A DNA stretch of 64,000 nt from Jannaschia sp. S6380 (GTDB lineage Bacteria > Pseudomonadota > Alphaproteobacteria > Rhodobacterales > Rhodobacteraceae): the NCBI RefSeq assembly GCF_023015695.1, contig NZ_JALKAS010000001.1, positions 2,170,001-2,234,000 of the forward strand, given 5' to 3'. The first letter of the stretch is position 1, and each line of letters opens with the position of its first letter. The position numbers and the translations under genes are program-made. Positions 48,712-56,831 of the stretch are shown piece after piece. The notes below the pieces were generated by a model. The model was not told where the DNA came from. It ran no database searches and was given only the letters and a program-made list of their open reading frames with translations.

Positions 48712-49454
48712 CCTTCTCCCTGATCGGACGCGACGACGACGGTGCCATCGGCCTGATCGTCGCCAGCAAGTTCTTCGCCTGCGGCGCCGTCGTCCCTTGC
48801 CTCTCGGGGCGGGTCGCGGTGGCCTCCCAGGCGTTCTGCAATCCGGTCTGGGGCACCGAAGGCCGCGCGCGGATGGAGGCCGGCGAGGGGGCCGAGGCCG
48901 TGCTGGCCGACCTCGTGGCCCGCGACGAGGGCCGGGCGATCCGGCAGGCCCATCTGATGGATGCCGAAGGCCGCTTCGCCGCCCATACCGGTGCCGACTG
49001 CGTCGACTGGGCCGGCCACCTCATCCGCGAGGATCATTCCGTGGCGGGCAACATGCTGACCGGTCCGAACGTGATCGAAGCGACCTCCGAGGCGTATGCG
49101 GCCGGCGGGGGCAAGCCTTTCCCCGAACGGCTGCTGTTCGCGATGCGCGCGGGCGAAGCGGCGGGCGGCGACAGGCGGGGACGCCAGGCGGCGGGCCTCA
49201 CGATCCATCGGGGGGAGGCGCATGCCTGGCTGGACCTGCGCGCGGACGACGACGCCGACCCACTGTCCGAGCTGGGACGCCTATGGGACGTGGCGCAGGA
49301 GCGTTACGTACCGTTCTCCGAGGGCATGCCGACGGAGGATCGCTTTTCCGGCCACCCGATCCGCGAGGGCATCGACGCGGCCATCGCCGCCGCGGAGGCG
49401 CGGCGAAAGGCCGAGGGCCGGCCCAGCCGGTCGCGAGCGGTCGAGTACGAGTGA
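48708..49454 (+). CDS. DUF1028 Ntn-hydrolase-like protein
   Basis: A 248-residue protein with the DUF1028 pattern: TFSLIGRDDDGAIGLIVASKFFACGAVVPCL at the N-terminus, then GAVAVAS-like and GNML blocks and a C-terminal DDADPLSELGRL. The family looks like an Ntn-type amidohydrolase and often neighbours gamma-glutamyltransferases and peptide importers. It overlaps both neighbours by 4 bases, which points to a shared pathway for peptide or amide cleavage. Confidence 0.88.
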   Translation: MTFSLIGRDDDGAIGLIVASKFFACGAVVPCLSGRVAVASQAFCNPVWGTEGRARMEAGEGAEAVLADLVARDEGRAIRQAHLMDAEGRFAAHTGADCVDWAGHLIREDHSVAGNMLTGPNVIEATSEAYAAGGGKPFPERLLFAMRAGEAAGGDRRGRQAAGLTIHRGEAHAWLDLRADDDADPLSELGRLWDVAQERYVPFSEGMPTEDRFSGHPIREGIDAAIAAAEARRKAEGRPSRSRAVEYE

Positions 49455-50152
49455 AGGACGGCGGCGACAGCACGGAGGCCGGCCTACGCGCCCGCCTGCT
49501 GGAGCTGATCGCCTCCGGCGGAGGCCTGGGCGAAGGCGGGCGTCTGCCCACCGAACGGGAGTTGGCGGAGCGGTTTGGCGTGGGCCGCCGCTCGGTGCGC
49601 CACGCGCTCGACACGCTGGAAGACGAGGGCCTCGTCTGGCGGCAGCAGGGCCGCGGGACCTTCGCCGGCCAGCCCGACGATCCGCTGAGCGATCTGGCGG
49701 CCGCCGTCATGACCGAGACGAACGCGCTCGAGGTGATGGAGGCGCGGTTGTGCATCGAGCCGGAGCTGGCCGCCCTCTGCGCGCAGCGCATGCAGCCGGG
49801 CGAGACGCTTCGCCTGCGCGCGCTGGCACAGCGGCGGCTGGAGGCCGACGACGCGGCGGCGATCGAGCTCTGGGACGGGTCGCTGCATCGCCTCATCGCG
49901 CGATGCGCCCGCAACCGGCCGCTGCTGACGGCGTTCTCGTTGCTGGATCGCATTCGCTCCGACCCCGATTGGATCGCCTTGCGCGCGCGCGGGCGGGATG
50001 AGGCCTCGATGCGGGCCTCCCATGCCGAACACATGACCATCATCGCCGCCATCGAGGCGCGCGATGCGGACGGCGCCCGCGCGGCGATGCGCGCGCATCT
50101 CGACACCCGGGCCGGTGCGCTGCGCAGCGGCGGGGCGCCGACCGGGGCCTGA
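49451..50152 (+). CDS. GntR-family transcriptional regulator (FCD type)
   Basis: A 233-residue regulator. The winged helix has LPTERELAERFGVGRRSVRHALDTLEDEGLVWRQQGRGTF, and the C-terminal FCD ligand-binding domain has LWDGSLHRLIARCARN. The GTG start overlaps the DUF1028 stop, so it is the last gene of the peptide operon and probably its regulator. The paired inverted repeats at 41283-41328 are possible targets. Confidence 0.88.
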   Translation: MKDGGDSTEAGLRARLLELIASGGGLGEGGRLPTERELAERFGVGRRSVRHALDTLEDEGLVWRQQGRGTFAGQPDDPLSDLAAAVMTETNALEVMEARLCIEPELAALCAQRMQPGETLRLRALAQRRLEADDAAAIELWDGSLHRLIARCARNRPLLTAFSLLDRIRSDPDWIALRARGRDEASMRASHAEHMTIIAAIEARDADGARAAMRAHLDTRAGALRSGGAPTGA

Positions 50153-50192
50153 CATCCACCTGACGCTTCGGACCGTCGCCATGAGAAAATCG

Positions 50193-50243
50193 TTGACAAA
50201 CACATCTCGGACTCACGACGATCAAGGCTAGTGAAACGTTTCA
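50193..50243 (+). promoter_or_regulatory. promoter and LacI-type operator of the sugar ABC operon
   Basis: TTGACA (50193-50198), an 18-base spacer and GACGAT (50217-50222) could form a promoter. The perfect LacI-family palindrome TGAAACGTTTCA (50232-50243) sits at the expected transcription start, where a bound repressor would block initiation. It differs by one base from the site in front of the LacI-PfkB gene. Confidence 0.75.
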
Positions 50244-50274
50244 AACCCGGACGGGGGGCCAGGTTGCAGCCGTG

Positions 50275-51045
50275 ATGCCGAAACTGTCCATGCGGGGTAT
50301 CGTCAAGCGGTTCGGCGGTGTCGTCGCACTGGACGGCGTCGACTTCGACGTCCGGCCCGGTGAAGTCATGGCGCTCGTGGGGGACAACGGCGCAGGCAAG
50401 TCGACCCTCATCAAGACCTTGGCCGGCGCACACATGCCCGACGAGGGCGTGATCGAGATCGACGGCGCCCCCGTGCGGTTCACCTCGCCGCAGGACGCCT
50501 GGACGCGGGGCGTCGCCACCATCTTCCAGGAGCTTGCGCTGGCGGGAAAGATGACCATAGCCGACAATATCTTCCTAGGGCGGGAAATCACGCGCCGCAT
50601 CGCGGGGGTGGAATTCCTCGACCGTCGCGCCATGCGCGACCGGGCGCATGCGCTGCTCAACGAACTCGACGTCGTGGTCCCCGACATCCACACTTGGGTC
50701 GAACATCTCTCCGGCGGGCAGCGGCAAGGCGTGGCCATCGCCCGCGCCCTCAATATCGACGCCGAGGTCATCATCATGGACGAACCGACCGCCGCGCTGG
50801 CCGTGGCGGAGGTCCGCAAGGTGCTGAACTTCGTCCGTACGCTGCGCGAGCAGGGCAAGTCCGTGATCCTGATCTCACACAACGTAGGCGACGTCCTAGA
50901 GGTCTCGGACCGCATTACCGTGCTCCGGCGCGGGCGGAGGACGGGGCTTCTGGAGACCGCGCGCACCACCCCAGAAGAGGTGGTGGCCCATATCACCGGC
51001 GCGGTGGTGAGCGAAGAGCGGGTCGAACCGGCCCCCTCCCCCTGA
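50275..51045 (+). CDS. sugar ABC transporter ATP-binding protein, single domain
   Basis: A 256-residue ABC ATPase of the carbohydrate-uptake CUT2 class: Walker A GDNGAGKST, Q-loop FQELALAGKMTIADNIFLGRE, signature LSGGQRQGVAIARAL, Walker B VIIMDEPTAAL. Most CUT2 ATPases (RbsA type) have two fused domains; this has only one, like FrcA. ATG 50275 follows a GTG at 50272 that could also start. It is the first gene after the LacI-type operator. Confidence 0.92.
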   Translation: MPKLSMRGIVKRFGGVVALDGVDFDVRPGEVMALVGDNGAGKSTLIKTLAGAHMPDEGVIEIDGAPVRFTSPQDAWTRGVATIFQELALAGKMTIADNIFLGREITRRIAGVEFLDRRAMRDRAHALLNELDVVVPDIHTWVEHLSGGQRQGVAIARALNIDAEVIIMDEPTAALAVAEVRKVLNFVRTLREQGKSVILISHNVGDVLEVSDRITVLRRGRRTGLLETARTTPEEVVAHITGAVVSEERVEPAPSP

Positions 51046-51069
51046 ACCAGACCCAACAGGAGAGAGACC

Positions 51070-52053
51070 ATGTCACTGAGAGCAACCATCGCGGGCGGCG
51101 TCGCCCTGACCCTGGCGGCCCTGCCGGTCGCCGCACAGGACGATACGACCCAGATCGCCTTCATCCCGCAGATCGCGGGCATTCCCTACTACATCGCCAT
51201 GGAGGAGGGCGCCCAGCGCGCCGCCGAGGCTCTGGGCGTGGAATACGTGCAGGAAGGTCCGACCAGCACCAACGCCGCCGATCAGCTCCGGATCTTCGAA
51301 AGCTTCGTCAACCAGGGTTTCGACGTGATCGCCATCTCGCCGCTGGACGAGGAGACGCTGAAGCCCGCCATCTCCCGCGCCATCGAGGCGGGGATCGTCG
51401 TGCTGACTTCCGACGCCGACGCGCCCGGCAGCGACCGGCAGTTCTTCGTGGCCCAGGCGCTGGACCAGGATCTGGGCGAGACGCTGCTGAACGAGGCCGC
51501 GGACCGCATCGGCGAGAGCGGCAAGATCGCCATCGTCTCCGATTCACCCACGATCTCCTCGATGCAGAACTGGATCGCCGCGATCGAGGCGCGCGCCGCC
51601 GAGGCCTATCCCGACATCGAGATCGTATCGGTCGATCATACCGACGGTACGGCGCAGCGCGCCTATCAGTTCGCCACCGACGCCATGACACGCAACCCCG
51701 ATCTCAAGGCGGTTCTCGGCATGGCGTCCACCACCTGCCCCGGCATCGCGCAGGCGGTCGAGGCGGCGGGCATGACGGGCGAGGTCCTGACCGCGGGCTT
51801 CTGTTCGCCCAACACCGCCCGCGACTACATCAAGTCGGGCGCGATGCCGTTCTCGGTGCTGTGGAACCCGGCCGATCTGGGCTACCTTACCGTCTGGGTC
51901 GGCAACCAGCTGGCCTCGGGCGGCACCATCGACGGCGACCTGACGGTCGAGGGGCTGGACGATCCCGTCCGCTTCCTGCCCGAGAACGACATCATCCTGC
52001 TGGGGCCGCCGGCGGTCTTCACCGCCGAGAACGTCGACGAATTTGACTTCTGA
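51070..52053 (+). CDS. sugar ABC transporter substrate-binding protein
   Basis: A 327-residue periplasmic protein. The signal peptide is cleaved near PVAAQ, and the type-1 (Peripla_BP_4) fold has IPQIAGIPYYIAMEEGAQRAAEALG, the region of RhaS/LsrB-type binding proteins, and VIAISPLDEETLKPAI. It binds a sugar or sugar-like molecule; the similarity to rhamnose and AI-2 binders is only approximate. GGAGAGAG precedes the ATG. Confidence 0.9.
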   Translation: MSLRATIAGGVALTLAALPVAAQDDTTQIAFIPQIAGIPYYIAMEEGAQRAAEALGVEYVQEGPTSTNAADQLRIFESFVNQGFDVIAISPLDEETLKPAISRAIEAGIVVLTSDADAPGSDRQFFVAQALDQDLGETLLNEAADRIGESGKIAIVSDSPTISSMQNWIAAIEARAAEAYPDIEIVSVDHTDGTAQRAYQFATDAMTRNPDLKAVLGMASTTCPGIAQAVEAAGMTGEVLTAGFCSPNTARDYIKSGAMPFSVLWNPADLGYLTVWVGNQLASGGTIDGDLTVEGLDDPVRFLPENDIILLGPPAVFTAENVDEFDF

Positions 52054-53014
52054 GGTCGCCCCCACGTCGAAGCGCCCCTCCCGCCCGGTTCGCATCGGGC
52101 GAGAGGGGCTCTTGCTGGTGGCGCTGGTCGTGCTGATCGCGGTCTTCGCCAGCCAGTCCGAATTCTTCCTGACCGAACGCAACCTGACGACGATCCTGCG
52201 AAACTCCGTCGATCTGGCGGTGATCTGCGCGGGCATGACCATCGTCATCATCCTGGGCGGAATCGACGTCAGCGTGGGGGGCATCCTCGCGGTGTCGGCG
52301 GTCCTGATCGGACGCGCCTACCAGATGGGGATGCCGGACTGGATCGTGGTGCCCGTGGGCCTCGCGGCGGGCGCCGCGCTGGGGGCGATGAACGGCGCGG
52401 TGATCGCGCGCACCCGGGTGCCGCCCATCGTGGCGACGCTGGGCACGATGTATATCTTCATCGCCGTCCTGTTCCTCGTGATCGGGGGCGTCTGGATCAG
52501 CGGCCTGCCCAACACCCTGTCGTTCCTGGTGCTGGGCGACGTGTTCGGCGTCCCGTCGGGGGTATTCATCATCGCGGGCGTCTACCTTGTGGCATGGGCG
52601 TTGCTTCGGCGGATGCCCTGGGGACAGCGGGTCGTGGCGATCGGCTGCGACGAGGGCGCGGCCCGTCTGGTCGGGATCCGCGTGGACCGCACCAAGATCG
52701 AGGCGTACGCGCTGCTCGGCCTTTTCGCGGGCCTGGCCGCCATCCTTTATGTCGCGCGTCTGCGCAACGTCGAGGTCAATATCGGCACCAACATCGCACT
52801 CGAAGCCATAGCCGCCACCATCCTGGGCGGCGCAAACATCCGCGGCGGCACAGGGTCGCTGCTGGGCGCGCTGATGGGCGTTGTCTTCATCAAGATGACC
52901 CAGAACGGCCTCGTCCAGATCGGCGTCTCGTCCCTGTGGGAAACCGTCGTCATCGGCGGCCTTCTGATCGTCGTACTGGTGCTGGACGCCATCGAGGAAA
53001 GGCGCGCCGGATGA
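52043..53014 (+). CDS. sugar ABC transporter permease
   Basis: A 323-residue CUT2 permease with about ten hydrophobic segments and typical blocks AGMTIVIILGGIDVSVG, RTRVPPIVATLGTM, and AIAATILGGANIRGGTGS. The TTG start overlaps the binding-protein gene by 11 bases. It pairs with the next permease, whose ATG overlaps its stop. Confidence 0.9.
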   Translation: MTSEVAPTSKRPSRPVRIGREGLLLVALVVLIAVFASQSEFFLTERNLTTILRNSVDLAVICAGMTIVIILGGIDVSVGGILAVSAVLIGRAYQMGMPDWIVVPVGLAAGAALGAMNGAVIARTRVPPIVATLGTMYIFIAVLFLVIGGVWISGLPNTLSFLVLGDVFGVPSGVFIIAGVYLVAWALLRRMPWGQRVVAIGCDEGAARLVGIRVDRTKIEAYALLGLFAGLAAILYVARLRNVEVNIGTNIALEAIAATILGGANIRGGTGSLLGALMGVVFIKMTQNGLVQIGVSSLWETVVIGGLLIVVLVLDAIEERRAG

Positions 53015-53973
53015 GCGACCCTCTGAACCAGCGCCTTCTGTTCCTCGCCGGCCTTCTCGTCGCCGTCGCGGCCCTGGGCTCCGTGTTGTCGCCGTCCTTC
53101 CTTCAGGCTTCGACGGTGGGATACCTGCTGCAATACGTCCCCGTCCTGGGCGTTCTGGGCCTTGCACAGACCCTTGTCATGCTGTCAGGCGGGCCGGGGA
53201 TCGACCTGTCCATCGGCGCGATCATGTCGCTCGTCGGGCTGGCCATCGCGGCGATGTTCGGCGCGGGCGTTCCGTTGTTGCTGGCCTGCCTGCTGGGCCT
53301 CGGGCTCGGCACGATCCTGGGCGCGGTGAACGCCGTGCTGGTTTGCGTGCTGGGCGTGCCGTCTCTCATGGGCACGTTGGCCACCTTCTTCGCCTATTCC
53401 GGGCTGGCGCTGGCCCTGACCGGCGGCGCGCCCATCGGCGGCATTCCCGACTGGTTCGGTACGCTGGCGCAGGGTCGGCTGATCGGCGTGCCGATCCACG
53501 TCTGGGCGGTGTTCATCCCGCTGGCGATCGCGCTGCATGTCCTGTTGTCGCACACCCGCACCGGGAGTCACATCTACGCTGCCGGAAACGACGAACGCGC
53601 GGCCTTCCTGTCGGGCGTCGCGGTCTGGCGGCTCCGATTCGGCCTGTATTGCCTTAGCGGGGCCATCGCGGGGCTTGCCGCGATCATGACCCTGTCCTGG
53701 TTCCAGGCCGCCCGTCCCGACGCGGGCGAGGGGATGGAGCTGCTTTCCGTGACCATCGCCGTGCTGGGCGGAGCGCATATCTTCGGCGGAATCGGGCGCA
53801 TTTCCGGCACGGTACTGGCGATCCTGATCATCACGACGCTTCAGGTGGCACTGCAACTGGCGAACATATCCCAGGCGTGGCAGCTCGCCGCCATCGGTAT
53901 CCTGCTCATCGGCAGCGTCGTCGCCGACAATGCCGTGGGCGACCGACTGCGCGCGCGCGCCCGACGCGCCTAG
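53011..53973 (+). CDS. sugar ABC transporter permease
   Basis: A 320-residue CUT2 permease: QTLVMLSGGPGIDLSIGAIMSL, GVPSLMGTLATFFAYSGLAL, and SVTIAVLGGAHIFGGIGRISGT. Two distinct permeases imply a heterodimeric channel. Its TAG stop overlaps the stop of the convergent SIS gene in CTAG, so the two operons meet with no intergenic DNA. Confidence 0.9.
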   Translation: MSDPLNQRLLFLAGLLVAVAALGSVLSPSFLQASTVGYLLQYVPVLGVLGLAQTLVMLSGGPGIDLSIGAIMSLVGLAIAAMFGAGVPLLLACLLGLGLGTILGAVNAVLVCVLGVPSLMGTLATFFAYSGLALALTGGAPIGGIPDWFGTLAQGRLIGVPIHVWAVFIPLAIALHVLLSHTRTGSHIYAAGNDERAAFLSGVAVWRLRFGLYCLSGAIAGLAAIMTLSWFQAARPDAGEGMELLSVTIAVLGGAHIFGGIGRISGTVLAILIITTLQVALQLANISQAWQLAAIGILLIGSVVADNAVGDRLRARARRA

Positions 53974-54986
53974 CCCTGCCAGCCGAACCAGTCGCGCTGC
54001 ACCTCGGCCGCCGCCGTCCCCCGCCCGGGGTCGGTCACGTCCAGATCCAGCCGCTCGGCCACGGCGAGGCACAGCGCCTGACAGGCCAGCCCGGCGTCGA
54101 GCGCGGCCAGGAGCGGGTGGCCGTCGTCGAAGCCGGCCGCCCCCACCGTCACGCCCAGCCGCTCCAACCCGTGGCGCAGCGCCAGCGTCCGCGCATCGCC
54201 AGGGCCGCCATCGCCGCACAGCATGACGTGATCCCCCGGGCGCAGCATGAATTGGGCGCCATGGGCCACGTTCTCGCCCTCGAACGCCCAGGCGGGCAGG
54301 CCGCCGGCCTCGTGCATCTTGGCCGCCCCGTATTCCGCCGAGCCGAGCGCCGCGCCGCAGCCCAGGAAGACGAAGCGCGGCGCATCCGGCAGCCCCGCCG
54401 CCACTGCCCGCGCCGTGTCCAGGTGGGCGGACGTGCGCGCCGCGATTATCGTGCCGATGGCATCCGCATCCAAATCGCCCGCGAGCGCCGCGAGCGCGAG
54501 CACCGTCACGTGGTAGTCCAGCCCATGGGGGATTGCCCGGCTGATCGGTTCGTAGTCCAGTGGCAGCACCGCGTCCGCCACCTGCGCCAGTGCGCTGTCG
54601 GACTTCATCGTCACCGCCAGCGTCCGCGCGCCCGTCCGGGCGGCGGCCTGCACCGCGTCGACCGTGCGCCGGGTCGAACCGGAGATGGAGATCCCCACGA
54701 CGAGGTCGCGTGCCGTAATCGGCGCATCCCATAGCATTTCCGCTGCGCTGGCAGGCCGGAGGTCGAGGCCCTGCCCCCGCCACAACCGCGCCACCGCGCG
54801 CGCCGCGAACAAGCTGTCGCCGCAGCCGCCAGACCAGACGGTCGTGCCGGGCGCGGGGCGCAGATCGCGCACGGCTCCGGTCAGGCGGGCGGCGATGGCG
54901 GGCAGAAGCTCCGGCTGCGCGTCCAGTTCGCGCTGCATCAAGGCATGGCTTTCCGTCGGGGTCATGGGCGGCTCCGGGTCAGGCAT
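53970..54986 (-). CDS. SIS-domain sugar-phosphate isomerase-like protein
   Basis: A 338-residue protein with two SIS domains, like the isomerase half of GlmS or AgaS. SGGCGDSLFAARA and GISISGSTRRTVDA bind sugar phosphate, and a FEGENVAHGAQFMLRPGD block matches the GlmS ExE..HG region. It probably isomerises or deaminates an amino- or keto-sugar phosphate. ATG 54986 overlaps the previous gene by ATGCCTGA; an ATG at 54965 with GGAG upstream is also possible. It is the last gene of the LacI-PfkB operon. Confidence 0.82.
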   Translation of the reverse strand: MPDPEPPMTPTESHALMQRELDAQPELLPAIAARLTGAVRDLRPAPGTTVWSGGCGDSLFAARAVARLWRGQGLDLRPASAAEMLWDAPITARDLVVGISISGSTRRTVDAVQAAARTGARTLAVTMKSDSALAQVADAVLPLDYEPISRAIPHGLDYHVTVLALAALAGDLDADAIGTIIAARTSAHLDTARAVAAGLPDAPRFVFLGCGAALGSAEYGAAKMHEAGGLPAWAFEGENVAHGAQFMLRPGDHVMLCGDGGPGDARTLALRHGLERLGVTVGAAGFDDGHPLLAALDAGLACQALCLAVAERLDLDVTDPGRGTAAAEVQRDWFGWQG

Positions 54987-55908
54987 CGGGGCACAGGGCG
55001 GCCAGACCGTCGGGCGCCACCGGCCCGCGCTCCGTCAGGATCGAGGTGATCAGGGCGGGCGGCACGACTTCCAGTTCCGGCGCCTCGGTCGAGGCAACCT
55101 CGCCCGCGCGCAGCAGACCGTCGTAGCGGCGCGCCGCGGGCGACGGCAGGTCGGTGGCGTCCCGGTCGCCCACCTTGAACAGGTCCGCCGCCCCATGCAC
55201 CGCCACGCCATGCGCCCGCGCCGTCCGCGCGGTCATGATCGAGCCGATCGTGTTCACGATGCCGCCGTCCCGCGACACGCTTTCCGCGCCCAGCAGCACC
55301 GCATCCGACCGGGCCATCGCATGGTCGATGGCCGCATCCGGCAGGAACAGGATCGGCACGTCCAGATCGGCCAGCGCGGTCATGTAGCGGCGCCCCCCGT
55401 CGATGGCGCGGCTTTCGGGAATGACGATCCGGTCCAGCCGCGCGGCAGAGGCGCGCACAAGATCGGCCACGGTACTGGAATAGTCGAAGATCAACGGTGC
55501 GCGCATCCCGGACAGCGCCCGTGCCCCGGCCGCAATCAGATCGCGGCGGCGGGTGGCGGCGGCCACGTCCCATTCGGCGGCCCGTGTGCGCAGCAGGTTG
55601 GCGGCGGCGGACGGGTTCATCCCATCCGCGCCCGCGATCTGCCACGACAGGGCGTTCGCCACGATAGGTGCCCCCTGCCCCCGCGTCTCCGCGATGAACC
55701 GCGCCAGCGAAAGTGCCTCGTCCCGCGCGGTCGCCCGCTCCATCGCGGCCAGCCGCGCCACCAGAGGTAGCGCCAGCGCGACATGGTTCGACGCGCCCAG
55801 CGTCCCCTCGTCGACGATATCCAGTAGCCCCTGCATCGTCTCCGCGTCGGGTGCGGGATGGCCCCGCGCCTGCGCCTGCGCGACGTAGTCGAACCGTCTG
55901 TCAGGCAT
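54979..55908 (-). CDS. eIF2B-like protein lacking the isomerase catalytic cysteine
   Basis: A 309-residue member of the eIF2B/M1Pi/R15Pi superfamily, with PESRAIDGG and GAESVSRDGGIVNTIGS. In catalytic sugar-phosphate isomerases of this family, a Cys (HCNS) and an Asp (GAD) do the chemistry. Here they appear as DYSS (residues 142-145) and GAE (E209), as in regulatory eIF2B alpha subunits. It may therefore bind a sugar phosphate without isomerising it, or use other residues. It overlaps both neighbours by 8 bases (ATGCCTGA). Confidence 0.78.
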   Translation of the reverse strand: MPDRRFDYVAQAQARGHPAPDAETMQGLLDIVDEGTLGASNHVALALPLVARLAAMERATARDEALSLARFIAETRGQGAPIVANALSWQIAGADGMNPSAAANLLRTRAAEWDVAAATRRRDLIAAGARALSGMRAPLIFDYSSTVADLVRASAARLDRIVIPESRAIDGGRRYMTALADLDVPILFLPDAAIDHAMARSDAVLLGAESVSRDGGIVNTIGSIMTARTARAHGVAVHGAADLFKVGDRDATDLPSPAARRYDGLLRAGEVASTEAPELEVVPPALITSILTERGPVAPDGLAALCPDA

Positions 55909-56830
55909 CCCGCACCCCGTCCACATCGAGAAACGCCGCCATCTCGGCGGCGGTGGGCGCGCCTGCCTGCGCGCCGTAAGCCCGCGTGGAAAGGGCCGCC
56001 GCCGCGTTGGCCCGGCACAGGGCCGTGGCGTCGTCCGCGCCGTCCAGCATCGCCGACAGGAACGCACCCGCGAAGGCGTCGCCCGCGCCGGACGTATCTG
56101 TCACGGGGACGCGGTGGCCCGGGATCTGCGTGCGGGTGCCGCTCCGCTCCAGCATGGCGCCCTGGCGCCCGCGCGTCGTAATCACGGCCCGCCCCTCGGA
56201 GGTCAGCGGGCCCAGCACCGGCTCCACCGCCGCGCGGCTCCGGTCGCTGACGAACAACAGGTCGACGCTCGCCAGCAGGTCCGCCAGCGCGCCGCCCCCC
56301 TGCGGCAGGTCGGCAGGCAGGTCTGCGGCCTCGAGGTCCAGCGACAGCGTGGCCCCCGCAGCCCGCGCCATCGCCGCGACCGCCAGACCCGGATCGGCCC
56401 GCGCCACCGTCAGGTGGACATGGGCCACGCCCGCGAAAGCCGCTGCCATGATCTCGTCGGCGCGCGGCAGGAAGGCCGGGCTCATCACCTTGACCAGCGA
56501 CTTCTCCCCCTCGTCGTCCACGAGGATCACGCAGAAGAACGTCGCCTCGCCGTGCCGCGTTGCCACATGGCTCAGATCCAGACCCTCGGACGTCAGCGCC
56601 GCCAGCGCTTCGCGTCCCAACGCGTCGTCGCCCACCGCCCCCAGAAGCCGCGTCCGCGTGCCAAGCCGCCGCGCGGCCACCGCAACGTTCGCGGCCATAC
56701 CGCCGGGCGTCTGGGCGATCCGCCGCCCGTCCACCTTACCGTCGCGCGACGGCGGGGCCGGCACGCGTACGATCAGGTCCATGTCGATGTCGCCCACGCA
56801 CAGGAGGCGGGCCGTCGCGTCCGCATCCAT
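55901..56830 (-). CDS. PfkB-family carbohydrate kinase
   Basis: A 309-residue ribokinase-fold kinase. It has GDIDMDLIVRVP, the GG motif PGGMAANVAVAARRLG, and DTSGAGDAFAGAFLSAML with catalytic D251 at the second Asp. It should phosphorylate a sugar or nucleoside with ATP. It starts one base after the LacI-PfkB stop and overlaps the eIF2B-like gene. The substrate is unknown. Confidence 0.88.
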   Translation of the reverse strand: MDADATARLLCVGDIDMDLIVRVPAPPSRDGKVDGRRIAQTPGGMAANVAVAARRLGTRTRLLGAVGDDALGREALAALTSEGLDLSHVATRHGEATFFCVILVDDEGEKSLVKVMSPAFLPRADEIMAAAFAGVAHVHLTVARADPGLAVAAMARAAGATLSLDLEAADLPADLPQGGGALADLLASVDLLFVSDRSRAAVEPVLGPLTSEGRAVITTRGRQGAMLERSGTRTQIPGHRVPVTDTSGAGDAFAGAFLSAMLDGADDATALCRANAAAALSTRAYGAQAGAPTAAEMAAFLDVDGVRDA

Positions 56831-56831
56831 C

